Assembly (NCBI GenBank): GCA_000697355.1
Contig: JNEN01001275.1
Coordinates: forward strand, 124,001-188,000
DNA: 64,000 nucleotides
Origin: Syncephalastrum monosporum B8922
Taxonomy: Eukaryota; Mucoromycota; Mucoromycetes; Mucorales; Syncephalastraceae
Direction: 5' to 3'
Of the stretch, positions 46,153 through 59,290 are shown piece after piece; within the stretch, counting starts at the first letter, position 1; each line of letters begins with the position of its first letter. Made by a program: the position numbers and the translations under genes. Under the pieces are notes generated by a model. That model was not told the origin of the DNA, ran no database searches, and was given only the letters and a program-made list of their open reading frames with translations.

Positions 46153-49100
46153 ATGGCAACTCATCAGCAACATGATGCGTTGGCGACCAATGCCGCCGGC
46201 TTTGACCAAAGCGAAAACTACCACACTCACGGCCCGGATCACGGCTCGCAACGCAGCTATGCGCCCAGCGTTGACCAAGGTGTGATGGAGGAGTACTCGG
46301 AAAAGCCGCCTCCGCCACCACCGCGGCGCTTTTACAGAAACAAGAAATATTGGATCGTTTGTTCCATCTTGACGGTCATCATCGTCGTGGTGGTCGTCCT
46401 GCTCATTGTCTTTGTCTTCTTCCCCATAATTGCCCAGTCGCTCATGAATAAGGCTAACATCGGCGTCAACTCGGCTCAGATTACCTTTACACCTCCCGAC
46501 AACCTTGATACCAACAACGCTCTGTCGCTCACCAAGCGCCAGCAGCAGTACGACATGAACCAGACCTTCTTTATGAGCATGGAGAGCGCCCTGTCCAACA
46601 CTGGCCCGTTCTCAGCACACATTAAGTTCTACAACCCCATCCATGTCTACTACAATGATACCGTCCTTGGCTCGCTCACCCTACCCGAGACTGACATCGC
46701 TGGCGGCCACGGCACACTCAAAGCAGTAACGCCTTTTGAGATCACCAACGCGTCCTACTTTGCTGAATTCGCTAAAGAAATGTTGGCTGCGAAGACATTT
46801 GTTTGGACCATGAAGGGAAAGCTTGACATTACTGCCCTGTCAAGGTATGGCATCATTTATTTGTCAAAGCACTAGTACCTGAAAGACTCACATGACTCGC
46901 TATTTAGAACCGCCACGATTGATTTGAACAAGGACATCGTATTAAATGGCAAGTAGTGACACAAATGCCTTTTTTGGATAAACGCTTCATTTTAGTTTTC
47001 GATGACGGCATCACTAACCTAATCCTTGCCAAATCAAGGTATGGGTGGCTTTCCCGAAGTTGCCATCAACTCCTTCAAACTACCCGCCGATGCACCTGAT
47101 GGCAATGGTGTCCAGGTCCAGCTTGGCACTGCCCTGACCAGCCCCTCGCCTATCGGTGTTCAGCTCGGCACGATCACGCTCGCTGTCGCGTATGACGGTG
47201 TCAGCCTCGGTCAAGTTTCTACCCAAAACGTCAGCTTAAAGGAAGGTCCGAACGACTTGATGCTCGATGGTGTGCTTGTTCGCCAGACTGATCCCGCTGC
47301 GCTCACCAAGATCGGCACCCTGTTCTCCAACTACGTCAGCGGCAAGATCTCTCAGACGCAGGCCACCGGTGTATCCTGTATGCCTGACGGTAAAAATGCC
47401 GTCACTTGGTTGTCCGAGGGCTTCAAGTCTGTGCAGCTCAACGTCGGTCTCACGAATGGATCGCCTCTCGACATTATCAAGAACGTCAAGATGGGCTACC
47501 TCGACCTCGGCTTTACGTCCCAAGACCCCTATTCACCCTCGGCGTCTGCGCCCAATGTCATTGCTGACTATACGATTCCGTTCGGTATCTCGCTCAACAT
47601 CGTCCAAGTAACGCAGAACCTGGTCTTGGGTACCAACAAGACCGGCAACTTCTCGACCATCAATGTGCCATGGGTGCCCGCAACTACCGACCAGACTGCC
47701 AAGACTCTCCAGTTTGCCATGAACAATGTCCATATTCAAGGCATGCAAGGCAAGGAGGCCGCCTTTGACTCGTATACCTACGACCTGACCGCCAGCGGTC
47801 CCTACTCGTTCCAGGTCGGCGGCAATGTCACTGCTCAGGCTGTGACCGCGATTGGCAATATTACCATGGGTGGTATCGCCTTTAATCTGCCTACCAATAT
47901 CAACGGTCTCAAATTCTTGAACAGCACACCCACGACTGTCAACGGCGTTGACATGACAGGCGGTACGAGCGAGAACCTGCTGCTTTCCATCAACGTGACC
48001 ATGGATAACCCATCTGACTTTTCCATGTCGGTCGGTGACGTCAACTTCGCCTTTATTGCTAACGACGAGCAGCTCGGCAACGTCGTGTTAAGCAATCTAA
48101 CCTTGGACCGTGGTGTTAACCACAAGACAGCCTCGGCAACCTTCAACCCCAAGGTGTCTCAGAATGGCCAAAACATCCTTAGCCAGTTTGTGATGGGCAA
48201 AAACAACGGCGTCTCCATCGGCGGCTTCAATGGATCGACCGCGGTAGCCTCGCTCGCTACCGCCCTGGGTGCTATTAAGATCGATACTACCCTGCCTGGT
48301 CTGACCTCCCCTCTGATTCAGGGTGGCAAACTTACAGTGATGGACACATCCCCCAAGGACGGTGTCGTTGGCGTTCAGGTGTCGATTGCCAATCCTTTCT
48401 CTGCGTCGATGGCGATCACGAAGGTTGTCACTAGCGCCACCTACAAGGGCTTGCCGGTGGGCAACATCAACCAGGATATCAGCGGTAACCCCTTCAACGT
48501 CCCTGGCAAGGCAACGGCCCAATCTCAGGAGCTCCAGATGACCATGAACATCCAGCCTGCGGCCGTCGCTCTGCTGCTGCGTGAGCTTGCCGTCGCTAAA
48601 GGTACTTCCCATTGAATATAACTTCTCAACATATACTGATAATATCTTGTTAGGTCTCGATACCAATGCCCTCGATGGTCTACTTACCATGGGTGGTTTC
48701 CACATCCAGGGCCAAGCCAACGTCCAACCCGAGGCGAGCGTCTTCCAAGGATTTAACGTCTCGAGCTATGTTATGCAGGCTATGCAAGCCCTGGCTGTCG
48801 ATTTGCAGCTGACGTCTGGCTTGAAGGTCGGCGACTATACCGATGACCTCTCCTTCTCCCAGAACAACGTTACCATCGCCACAGACGACACTGTTACCAA
48901 GCTTATTCCCATTGTCGGTCAGCCTATCGTGCAGCAGATTGTTGACGGTGCCAAGCTCGGCTTTGACACGATCATCCTATCCGCGCCCACCGACTCAAGC
49001 TTCAACGTCCAGATGAAGGGCAGCATCACCAACGCTGGTCCCATGGACGCCGAGATTTCTTTCCCTGCACCGCTCACTATTGCCTGGCAAGGCCGCGTGC

Positions 49101-51443
49101 TTGGCACGGTCAAGATGGCCACAATCCAGAGCAAGGCGGACGTCGGTGCCCAGTTTGATGTGCCTGGCACCTTCTCTGTCTCGGACCAGGGCGCCATGGG
49201 TGACTTTGCTGGCTACATGATTAACAATGACAACTTTACTTGGAATATCTATACCCAAGATGTCGCTGTCAATGCCCTTGGCTTCACCTTTGTCAACGTT
49301 AGCATGAACAAGTTTGTTGATCTTGCTGGCTGCGGCGGTTTCAAGAACGCTGTGACCATTGAATCGTTCGATCTGCCATCCAACGACCCTGCTGGTGGCA
49401 TCACCTTGCTGGCTAACACGACTATTAAGAACCCCAGCCAAGTTGGCTTCAACCTGAACGGCGTTGGTTTCAGCGCATACTATGACAGCGATATTGAGAT
49501 CGGTGTGCTTGCCTCGGATGGTCAGGCTAGCTTTGCTCCTCAGGCAACCAGCAGCCTGGGCATGAAGGGTCGTCTGATCAAGCAGACTTCGCAACAAGGT
49601 CTGGATGCCGTCACGGCGGTGTTCGAGAACTACTTGGCCGGCAAGGACAACAAACTTGATATCAAGGGCGAGTCCGGTTCAGGCCCCAGCGGTCAAGTTG
49701 GCTGGCTTACGGCTGGCTTCAAGACACTGACTATTAAGGACGTGATCATGCCTGGTCCCAAGCAGATCCCAGAGCTCATTCCTTCCATCACCATGAAGGA
49801 TATGGAGATTGACTTTACCAAGAACCAATGGGCGCCTCCAACGAGCTCCAAGAACGTCCAGGCCCAGGTCAAGAATCCCTTTGGTTTCCCTCTCGGTGTC
49901 TCGCAGCTCAACATGGATGCCAAGGCCAGTTTCCAGAACAAGGACATGGCAGAGCTCAAGGTGCCCGATACCAAGGCGACGACTGATACCGCCACTGGCG
50001 TTGTCACCACCACCCTTGACCAAGTTCCCTTCGCTGTCATTGACTCTGCCCATGATATCTTCAGCTCTTTCCTCAAATCAGTTACCTCCCAGGGCAACGC
50101 CACTTTTGGTCTTGCTGGTAGCACCAATACCATTGCTGACACTGCTGTCGGTGCCCTCAAACTGAATAACATCACCTTTGATGTTGACTCGTCGCTGGCC
50201 GGTATGTTATTTTATCATTGTTTATCATTTTCTCAGCAGCTCATTCTGTTTACTGTATGAACCACTTTTAGGCTTTAACAACTTTGGTGGCAAGACGGAG
50301 ATTCTGAGCCTTGCAATTACGGGTGGTACCTCCGAATATGTGCTTGTCCAGCTGGAGATCTCTTTGAACAACCCGTCGCAAATCACTATCACTATGGGCG
50401 ATATCAATTTCGATGTCATGATGAACGAGTTCAGCACTCAAGTTGGCACTGTCTACCTTTCCAAGGTGACCTTGAAGCCTGGCAACAATACCCTCAGCGC
50501 ACAGATGCACATGCAGAGCACGAGCGAGAAGGCCATCAGCCAGCTCTTCAGTGATTACATGACCCAATCCACCGTGCCTCTGACCATTCAAGGCACCACC
50601 AAGTCCACCGACATCGTGCCCCTCCAGGATGCCATGTCGAGCGTTAAGCTTGATACCACCATGAACGGTATACCCCGCACGCTTGTGACCAAGGCATCCA
50701 TCTTTGCCACTGCAGCGGCTGTTATTACCAAGCAGGCCAAGACATCTGTCCAGTTGTTTAACCCGCTCAAGACTGTCTTCAAGCTTACCTCTGTCAAGGC
50801 CACAGTGTTCACTGGCTCCGGTGCCGATCGTTACCAAGTTGGCCACATTGACTATGACTTGCCCTCGCCGCTCGAGGTTCCTGCTGGCGGCCAGGTCACG
50901 TCCGAAGAATGGCCTGTCACGGTTGATGCTGACCTGCTTCAGTTGCTGGGTCTGCTCACTAACCCCAACATCAAGATCGATCTGTACCAGAACGTCACGG
51001 TCACCGTCGGTGATGGTTTCAAGGCGTCCATGTACTACTATCAGACCGATGTGCCTGCCGACCTCAACTTTGACCTCCTTGGCATCCCACTCCGTGAACA
51101 GAACCAGACTGTGGCCTCAAACAGCAGCAGCGCCTCTTCAAGCGACCTCCCTGCCAGTGTCATCGCCAAGCTTCCGGAAAGCGCTCTCTCTGCCTTGGGC
51201 TTATCTGGCAAGACTGAGACATCGTCAACTGCGTCTGCAACCTCTGAGGCTGCTTCTGAGTCATCCTCTGCTTCTTCTTCATCCTCGTCTGACTCGTCTG
51301 ACTCTTCTAGCAAGGATGCTAAGACGACTCCTGCACCTACCTCATCTGATAAGTCTGGGGATAGCGGTAGCAAGTCCGACAGCAGTTCCGCCTCGGAAAC
51401 CAGCTCGAGCAAGGACCATATTTTGTGGCCATTCAAGGTTTAA
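46153..51443 (+). CDS. Large membrane-anchored DUF3712 (LEA14-like) protein
   Basis: Five exons (46153-46844, 46908-46948, 47039-48601, 48654-50201, 50272-51443) give 1,671 residues. The N-terminus is cytosolic with a PPPPPP run. One strong transmembrane helix follows (residues ~70-95, IVVVVVLLIVFVFFPI). The rest is a chain of LEA14/DUF3712-type beta domains, recognisable by repeated phrases such as LNVGLTNGSPLDI, LNNPSQITITMGDINFDV and ITFDVDSSLAGFNNFGG. A Ser-rich tail ends ILWPFKV. Proteins of this family are common in fungi, usually annotated as hypothetical. A type II membrane protein facing wall or lumen is inferred. Exon 2 is 41 nt, and the intron after it appears to start with GC. Confidence 0.88.
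46949..47038 (+). other. GC-AG intron in the DUF3712 gene
   Basis: The exon ends GTATTAAATG and the intron begins GCAAGT. Splicing there rebuilds VLNG|MGGFPEV in frame. The GT four bases later gives a frame that leaves the long downstream exon. Confidence 0.75.
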
Positions 51444-52069
51444 AATCGTAAGTTGTTTGAATCGTTGACCGAGCACAGCACAGTAGCTCACTCTCTTTCG
51501 TCATGTAGATATAAGCATCATGTCTTCCTCCTCCTCTTTTGTACTACTTTCATTTTTTTCACCTTTTCTTTTGCCCGCGTAGCCAAATGCGGCACACTCC
51601 TTTATCTCTTTACTTTTTACTTCATTCATCTCGTCTTTAAGCCGAAAAGTATGACTTTCACCCATTCTTTTTGGTGTTGTACGTATATTTTATGACGATT
51701 TTCTCTTTCTCTTCTACTTTCCTTTTCTTTTCCTTTTTCTTTTTTCCTTTTCGTCTCTATTAATTTTTTGATCTTTTTTCTGGTTGTTCTTCTACTCCAT
51801 ACTCCCTTATATATTATTCTTTCTTCACCTTAAGCTGATAATGTTTTTTTCTGGGAAAAAAATGAAAGTGTATTTTCTTGACCGTTACAAGAGTTTTATT
51901 TACCCATCTGCAATGCATTGTCGTGTTATATAATTGCGCTTGTTTGGGCGGTGAATTGAAGCAGCTGGCAGCACAAATCACTCGACGCCTTCCTAATTTG
52001 ACGTTCTTTTTCATTCAGCGAGAAACCAAAAGGACAACCGGGTTCGCTTAACGAGAGAGAGAGAGCGCT
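51444..52069. other. Intergenic, DUF3712 gene to RhoGEF gene
   Basis: Very pyrimidine-rich (CTTTT runs), with no gene. A GTAAGT lies directly after the stop at 51443, so a 3'-UTR intron is possible. A GAGAGA run immediately precedes the next ATG. Confidence 0.5.
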
Positions 52070-55000
52070 ATGGCCTACACACGAGATGAGGCGGGGTGGA
52101 CGTCAGCAGCCCAAAGCTATTACAGCGACGACAACGAGCCTCTGGACAGCCGTCTGGCGGCTCTGCGGAAAGCCATTCGTGAACAGCACATCTTGTTGTC
52201 CGTATACGAAGATCAGGACACCCACGGAGGAACGACCATCGAGGACCTGAAAGGCCGCATTCAGAGCGTGTCTCGAGAAATAAACACACTCGCCAAAAAG
52301 GACATGAGCAACGAGCGCTGGACGCGCCACGAGGACAACTTGCGACGGCTACAAGACTACGCTGATCAGGGCAAGGCTCTGCAGCGCGAACTCGACTACC
52401 TTCTGAATACGACCATGAAGGACCTGCAGGCTCAGCTCCTTACCGAAACAGAGCGCCTCAACCAGGCACGGCTCGAGCTGGCCCGGACGCGTGGCACCCA
52501 TGCACAGCCGCCCAGCCATTCGGCACTTTCCGATGCAGAGCGCATCCGGGCGAAAGCACAGGCGGTTGTTTCCAGCCGCCTGAAGCAGTCTGGCTTCATC
52601 ACCGACCCCGTTACCGAAGAACATCGCAGCCAAGAGCGCCTCGAGTCGGTGTACCAGTTGTCCGATGCCATGCGGCGTCTGCAGCAGTCCGCGCATCGTA
52701 TCCTGGAGAGAGACCTTCCTGCGATGGATCTCTACATCGAGACCAGCGAAAAGCGAAAGCGTGACCAGCAAATGTTTGAACGCGGCCTCTTTGTGAGTGA
52801 ACCGCTGGCAGAGTTCATCGACTCGCTCGAACGCACTCGACCGTCAGACCTTGGGCAGAACGATCGTATAATGCATCAGCCCATGCCTGTTAAACCGAAT
52901 TCGGCACCTGCTCTTTATACCCCTGACGATCCGTATGCGCACCCTCCGCCGCCTGTTCCCACCACACAGCGGCCACGTTCTCCTCGCTCGGCGGCAGACA
53001 TCAAAGCCGAAGCACAGCGACGTCTCGACGAACGACGCAAGCAGCTATTCATCCACAGCCCCGTCACACAGCGCCGCTCCACTGAGGATCTTCAAAAGAC
53101 CAGCCAAAAAGACGCCCGCCAGGAGGAGAAGGAAGCCCAAGAGCGGATGCGTCGCGCCGAGTCGGAGGCAAGAGATCGGCTGCAGACCATGCGCGAACAG
53201 CGGGCCAAAATGCGTCAAGAAGCTGAAGAAAAGCGCAAGGAAGCAGCAGCTGCTTGGGAAGCAGAGCAGCAAGAGCGCGACCGTGTGGAAGAAGAGGCTC
53301 GTGAGCGCGAGCGACAAGCGGCACAGGAACGGGAACGCAAAGAGCAAGAAGAGCGGGAGCGCCAGGCTCAGCTCGAGCGTGAGATCAAGGAGAAACAAGA
53401 ACAGGAAGAACGCGCGGCGGAGGAGCTGCGTCAGGCCCGGGCGCGTCAAGCCGCCGAGCAAGCCGCGCGCGAGAAGCGGCTGCGTCAGGAAGAGATTGAA
53501 CGCAAGGAGCGCGAGATGGAGGCCGCGCGCGCCGAGGCGGAGAAGCGACGGAAGGAATGGCTGGCCGCCGAGCAGGCACGACGTCAGGCCGAAGCCGATG
53601 CCCGTCGCGAGGAAGCCGAGCGCAAGCAGCGTGCACAAGATGAACAACTGCGCAAAGAACGCGAACAAGCCGAAGCACGGCAGCGAGAAGAGGACGAACG
53701 CAAGCGCAAAGAGGAACACGACCTAGCGCAACAGACCCAAGAAGCACTCCCAAGTCCTGTTCAAGCTACGGCCGGCACGAGTGGCTTTGGAGTCGACATT
53801 GAGGACGAGGTTGATTTTTCGACGAGTAAGTCTCACCGTCATTTATTTGTTCTTTTGTTAAGTTTCCTTTAGTTTATCGGGTCAAGACCCTCTATGAATA
53901 CCAAGGCGCTCGTGAAGATGACCTCTCGTTTGCCGAAGATGAGATAATCAAAGCCCACCCACACAAGGATAGCAACAGTGATTGGTGGTATGGCACTTCC
54001 CTCAGCACACAGCGCTATGGCTTCTTCCCTCGCACCTATGTTGAGATTATCGAGAAAGGTGAGAATCTAGATGGTTCAAGTCAAGTAATGCTTAAAGTGT
54101 CCCTATCAGCTTTCCGTGTGCGTGCCCTTTATGACTTTAATAAGTCACGCGAAGACGACCTGCCATTCTCCGAGAATGAGCTTATCACGGTCCAGCCTTT
54201 CCAAGATGACGATAGCGATTGGTGGTACGGTATGAACGAGGATACCAGAGATGTCGGCTTCTTCCCCAAGACCTATGTGGAGGTCATTGATCCCGGTAAT
54301 GCTATCTCTCCAGCATATCACTTTCTTTGCTAACCCCTGTCGATGAACAGGTACAGCCACGGAAAGCGCACATCCATCGGCGTCGCAAGCAGTACCCATT
54401 CCTAATGCAACAACACAGCAGTTCTTGTCCGTCACCGAAGATGATCAGCAACGCAATCGTTCTGCGCCGAATACGCCTGTTATGAAAAAGCAGGCATTGA
54501 CGGTGAACAAGTCGGAAATGGGCCGACGGCGGCGCGCAGCGAGTAATGTCGGCTCACCCAGTTCGAGTGGCACGCCGGTCGGTCGCACCCGCGCCCTTTC
54601 CATGCCTCAGAACGACGCCACTTTCCAGACGGACAGCGCCTCACTGCTTACTTGGGCAAGCACAATGGATAAGCATGAGCTAGCTGCGATGTCCGCTGAA
54701 GAACGGAAGCGCCAGGAAACGATCTTTGAGCTGATTACGACCGAAAAGACGTATCTACGCGATCTGCAGATGATCATGAGCGTATGTACCACAACAAAGT
54801 TTAGGTTCATTTATCTAATGACCCGTTAGGTTTTCTATGCCGACTCGAGCAAGTACCTGACACCGGAAGAACAGGGCATCGTGTTTTCCAATATCGATGA
54901 TATATTGATGTGTAACACGGCTCTGCTAAGCGACATGGAAACACGCCAACGGGATGGTGCGAACGTCGTTAATAACATTGGGGATGTTTTTCTCAAACAT

Positions 55001-56099
55001 GTAAGGCGATAAAATCGCTAACGCCTGGTCGCTAATATTATCCTCCAGGCTGAAAACTTGAAATGCTACTCGACCTACTGCAGAAATCAGTCCTTTGCAA
55101 GCCGGTTCTTGCAAGAAAAGCGAGATAAGGATCAATGGTTTGATGTCTTTCTCAAGGTAATGCTGCTTGGAAGGGTGCGTCCCAGTCGCTTGGTACTGAC
55201 GAAAAAAGAAAAAATTAGACGGCGCAGACGCGACCAGAATGCCGCTCATTAGACTTGTCGCACTTTTTGCTGGAACCCATGCAGCGTATAACCCGATACC
55301 CCTTACTACTCCGTCAGGTACAAGCTCAATTCACTTTCCTGCTCACATTCTAAATGTATCACTTTCCTATCCATGTATAGATTCTGAATACAACGCCCAG
55401 ACGCCATCCAGATTATGGCTTGTTGCGCTCAGCTCTCTCTAAAGCCTCAAGTATACTTGAAGATGTCAACGAGGAAACTAGACGATATGAGAATACCCAG
55501 AAGCTGGTTGAACTGAGCCGTATCCTAGACATGGCAGATTACGGGGTAAGGACGATTAATACGTGTAGATGTCTCGGAAATACTGATGCGTGGATAAAAA
55601 TCAAGCGGCTTAATGTGACTGGCCGCGAATTTGTTATGGAAGGCATCCTGTACAAGGCAAAGAGCGGCCGCAAGCTCCACGGATACCTTTTCAATGATAC
55701 GCTGCTCCTTGCCGAGCCTCTAAAGAGCCTAAGTGCTCAGGGCTACCTCTATCAGCTTTATCGTGAGGTAAAATGAAAGACATGTTTATAGACATTGACT
55801 AACATATCATGATGCAGCCGATGCATCTTGCTCATGTTTCTGTACGTCAACAGAGCACAATGTCGCTCAAGCCATCTTTTGGAAGTGGTGGCAGTGGCAC
55901 TTCAGGTAGGCTCTGGAGCGCAACCCGGTTGCTGGAGACTGAAAACGATTTTATAGACGATACGAGCTTCCAAATTGTCTATGGAAACCAGGTGACGGCG
56001 GTCAAGGCACAGACTGCCAGCCAGAAACGTCAATGGATAAACCAGGTGCAACACTATAGCGCTTTACAGACCACTATGTACCGTCAACCGTCCTCCTAG
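52070..56099 (+). CDS. Coiled-coil / tandem SH3 / RhoGEF (DH) / PH protein
   Basis: Ten exons: 52070-53825, 53873-54058, 54110-54295, 54351-54781, 54830-55000, 55049-55156, 55219-55317, 55381-55545, 55606-55767 and 55818-56099, about 1,181 residues. Residues ~1-585 are helical, with a long Glu/Arg/Gln coiled coil at ~370-560. Two SH3 domains follow ([32 protein letters not shown], then [32 protein letters not shown]). A DH domain runs ~830-1035 ([40 protein letters not shown]) and a PH domain follows to the end, its last helix at [15 protein letters not shown] modules exchange GDP for GTP on Rho GTPases. The SH3 pair suggests recruitment to actin or endocytic sites, as in intersectin-like proteins. 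The target GTPase is unknown. Confidence 0.9.
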
Positions 56100-56834
56100 C
56101 TTTTCTCTCCCACAAAAATACAAAACAAGATACCAAATGCAACATATTTACACCAACGTACCTAATGTCTTGTATTTCAGTGCACCCCTTAACCTGTGTA
56201 GTATAGACTTAGGACGCCGAGCTTTCGACATATACATACGAAGCTATTAGATGTGCCGATTTGGTCTGGTCTTGCACAAGCGGAGGTAGAAATGCAGGGT
56301 GGGTACCTTGAGTATCACAAGAACTTAATACTTTTCCATGCACTGGCCAAACAATGCGTGCTTTCAGCCATCTCAAACATCAATTCATGAAAATATAAAT
56401 AATATACCATACCTATAGACGAGAGGAGCAGCGTAAATGTAAGGGTAGGATATCAAGCTGAGTATACTGGTTATGACGCTTTAAAATCATGAGTTTTCGA
56501 AGCAGGGATTAAGATTTTTCACTTGCCCCTGTATCAGGGCGCACAAGTTTTATACGAAATGAACCTATAGAATGATGAAACACTTCAGTCATCAGAAGGT
56601 GATGATAAGGCAGGGCAGGTATAGTACGTAAAGGGCATCCAAAGAGAGCAAATACAGTATGTAGTGTTAGTGCAAAGAGCGCCCGCCCTTCTTGTTTCCC
56701 AGCAGGAAGGGATTTTTGCCCACGGCCCTCTGTCTCGGTCTCACAAAATTCCCAATTTTTGACAGACTACGCGAGACATTTCCTTTTTCCTTCCCCCCAC
56801 TCTTTTTTTTTTTTTTTTTTCTGGTTTCATCCTT
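56100..56834. other. Intergenic, RhoGEF gene to acetyl-CoA synthetase
   Basis: No supported gene. A T-run of about 17 bases near 56803 precedes the next start. Confidence 0.5.
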
Positions 56835-59044
56835 ATGAATAGCACCGTTCCCATACCACCGCGCCTTTTCGACGAAAGAGAATGCCCAAGACCTTATATT
56901 GACTCGTTTGAGAAATACAAAAGCATGTGGCAGGAGAGCGTAGAGCAGCCGGATCAGTTTTTCGGAAACGTAGGCCAAAAAGATGAAAAAAAAAAGGAAT
57001 TTGCATTTCGTACGTCTGACTCATCATCCATGCAAAAACGCTCTTCACACATACGTTAGCTGGGCCGAGAGCTGTTGACATGGAGCACACCGTTCCAAAC
57101 TGTACGGCACGGTGACTTCAAAACGGGTGATATCGCATGGTTTCTGGACGGAGAGGTGAATGCCTGCTACAACTGCGTTGACCGGCACGCGCACGAACAG
57201 CCTGATAAAGTGGCCATTATCCACGAGGCAGACGAGCTTGGCCACGAACGGCGAATCACCTACGCGCAGCTCTTGCGCCAGGTCTGTCAGATTGCCAATG
57301 CGCTCAAGGCACTGGGTGTACGCAAAGGCGACATTGTTGCCATATATATGCCCATGATCCCAGAAACGATTGTGGCCATGATGGCGTGTGCAAGGATAGG
57401 CGCCATCCACACCGTCATTTTTGCAGGCTTCTCGGCGGAATCGCTTCGGTCGCGGGTGGTGGACAGCGGTGCACGCGTAATCATGACTTCAGACGAAGGC
57501 CGTCGCGGTGGCAGGAACATTGCGACGAAGCGCATTGTCGACGAGGCACTGCGACACCCGGACGCAGAGGCAACGGTGGAACACGTGATCGTGTATCGGC
57601 GGACAGGATCCAGTGTGCCGTGGGTGACAGGCCGCGATAGGTGGTGGGATGAAGAAATCAGCAAGGCACGGGCGGTGTGCCCACCCGAGAACATGAACGC
57701 TGAAGACCCTCTTTTCCTTCTCTACACGTCCGGGTCCGCAGGCGCACCCAAAGGTGTCATGCACACCACTGCAGGCTATCTTCTAGGTGCCGCCGCCACC
57801 ACCCGATATGTCTTTGACTGCCATCCTGACGACATCTTCACCTGCATGGCCGACATTGCATGGATCACCGGCCACACTTATATCACATACGGTCCCTTGG
57901 CCGTCGGTGCCACTACCGTCCTATTTGAATCCACACCAACATACCCCAACCCCTCGCGTTTCTGGGATCTGATCCAGCGCCACCGCATCACCCACTTTTA
58001 CACCGCACCCACTGCCATTCGCGCCCTCAGCCGTCTCGGTGACCAATGGCTCAAGGGATACGACCTCACAAGTCTGCGTGTCATTGGGTCCGTCGGCGAA
58101 CCCATCAACCCAGAAGCCTGGTATTGGTACTATGAAAAGGTCGGCAACAAGCAGTGTGCCGTCGTTGATACCTACTGGCAAACAGAGACCGGCTCCGTCA
58201 TTATATCGCCGCTGCCTGGTGCCACCCTCATGAAGCCTGGGTCTGCCACCTTACCCTTCTTTGGCATCAAACCTCTTGTCATCAATCCCATCTCAGGCGA
58301 AGAAATGCCACACGGTACTGACGAGACCGGCGTGCTCGTCATTGCCCAGCCTTGGCCTTCCATGGCACGCACCATTCACAATAATCACGGACGTTTCATG
58401 GATACCTATCTCAAGCCGTATCCAGGTTACTATTTTACCGGCGATGGCGCCTCCATTGATGCCGATGGATATATATGGATGCGTGGGCGAGTAGATGGTG
58501 AGTCAGTACAACAATGAATGTTCATGTAGGACTCACGCCTTTGTTTGTACCACCTGCAGATGTCATCAATGTGTCTGGTCACCGTCTTTCAACAGCTGAA
58601 ATTGAGTCGGCATTAATCGCACATGGTGCGGTGGCGGAAGCCGCTGTGGTGGGTGCGCACGATGAGTTGACTGGTCAATGCATCCATGCCTTTGTCTCGC
58701 TCAAACCAGACATTGAGGTCAAGGAGAGTATTGAGCGTCATCTAATCAGCAAAGTACGGAGAACGATTGGACCTTTTGCGGGTCCCAAGCGGGTATATAT
58801 CGTCAAAGAGCACCCCAAGACACGGTCCGGCAAGATTATGCGACGAATCCTGCGCAAAATCGTGAACGGAGAGCATCATCAACTGGGTGATACGTCAACC
58901 CTTGCGGATCCTTCGTACGTTGCCCATTCTATCTTTCGTTGTCTCGATTGAAGCTAACCGATTATGTATACATGTCTTTTTAGTGTCGTCGAGGCTCTCG
59001 TGGCACATGTGCACGGTCCCCAAACTGCAACACCACCGTTTTAG
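56835..59044 (+). CDS. Acetyl-CoA synthetase (AMP-forming)
   Basis: Four exons (56835-56969, 57060-58497, 58560-58914, 58984-59044) give 662 residues, the usual family length. N-terminal [18 protein letters not shown] is followed by the DRH segment, the AMP-binding signature [20 protein letters not shown], the adenylate-binding [32 protein letters not shown] at the hinge, and the C-terminal catalytic [11 protein letters not shown] with its Lys. It converts acetate, ATP and CoA to acetyl-CoA, feeding the glyoxylate cycle, lipids and histone acetylation. The splice at 58914/58984 gives [14 protein letters not shown], the expected end. In the signature, SGSAG replaces the commoner SGSTG. Confidence 0.96.
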
Positions 59045-59129
59045 TAGTCTACAGTATTTAATTATGTACTTTTTAACTAGCCTATGGTTCTCGTTCTGAA
59101 AGCGATCCTCAAGGACTAAAATTACACTT

Positions 59130-59290
59130 TTTTCTGTATGCCAAAGGCCCGGAGCTGGGGTCATCTATACGTGCTCACCGGCGCGCTGGAACTGCCTTCC
59201 TGCAGCTGAATATAAGTTTGAACCACAGTTCCAAATCTACAATCTTTACCGGTGGGCTTGAGAGCGGGAATTTGGCGCTGAACACAGATC
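59130..59290 (+). repeat. Diverged dispersed repeat, copy B
   Basis: Partner of copy A at 40950-41110; the ordered shared blocks are listed there. It starts about 90 bp after the acetyl-CoA synthetase stop. Confidence 0.5.

Noticed and set aside
53045..53719. Leu/Phe-rich 224-codon minus-strand frame that looks like a membrane protein
   Set aside because: Antisense of the Glu/Arg/Gln coiled coil. Reverse-complemented GAG/AAG/CGC codons produce Leu/Phe/Ala by necessity.
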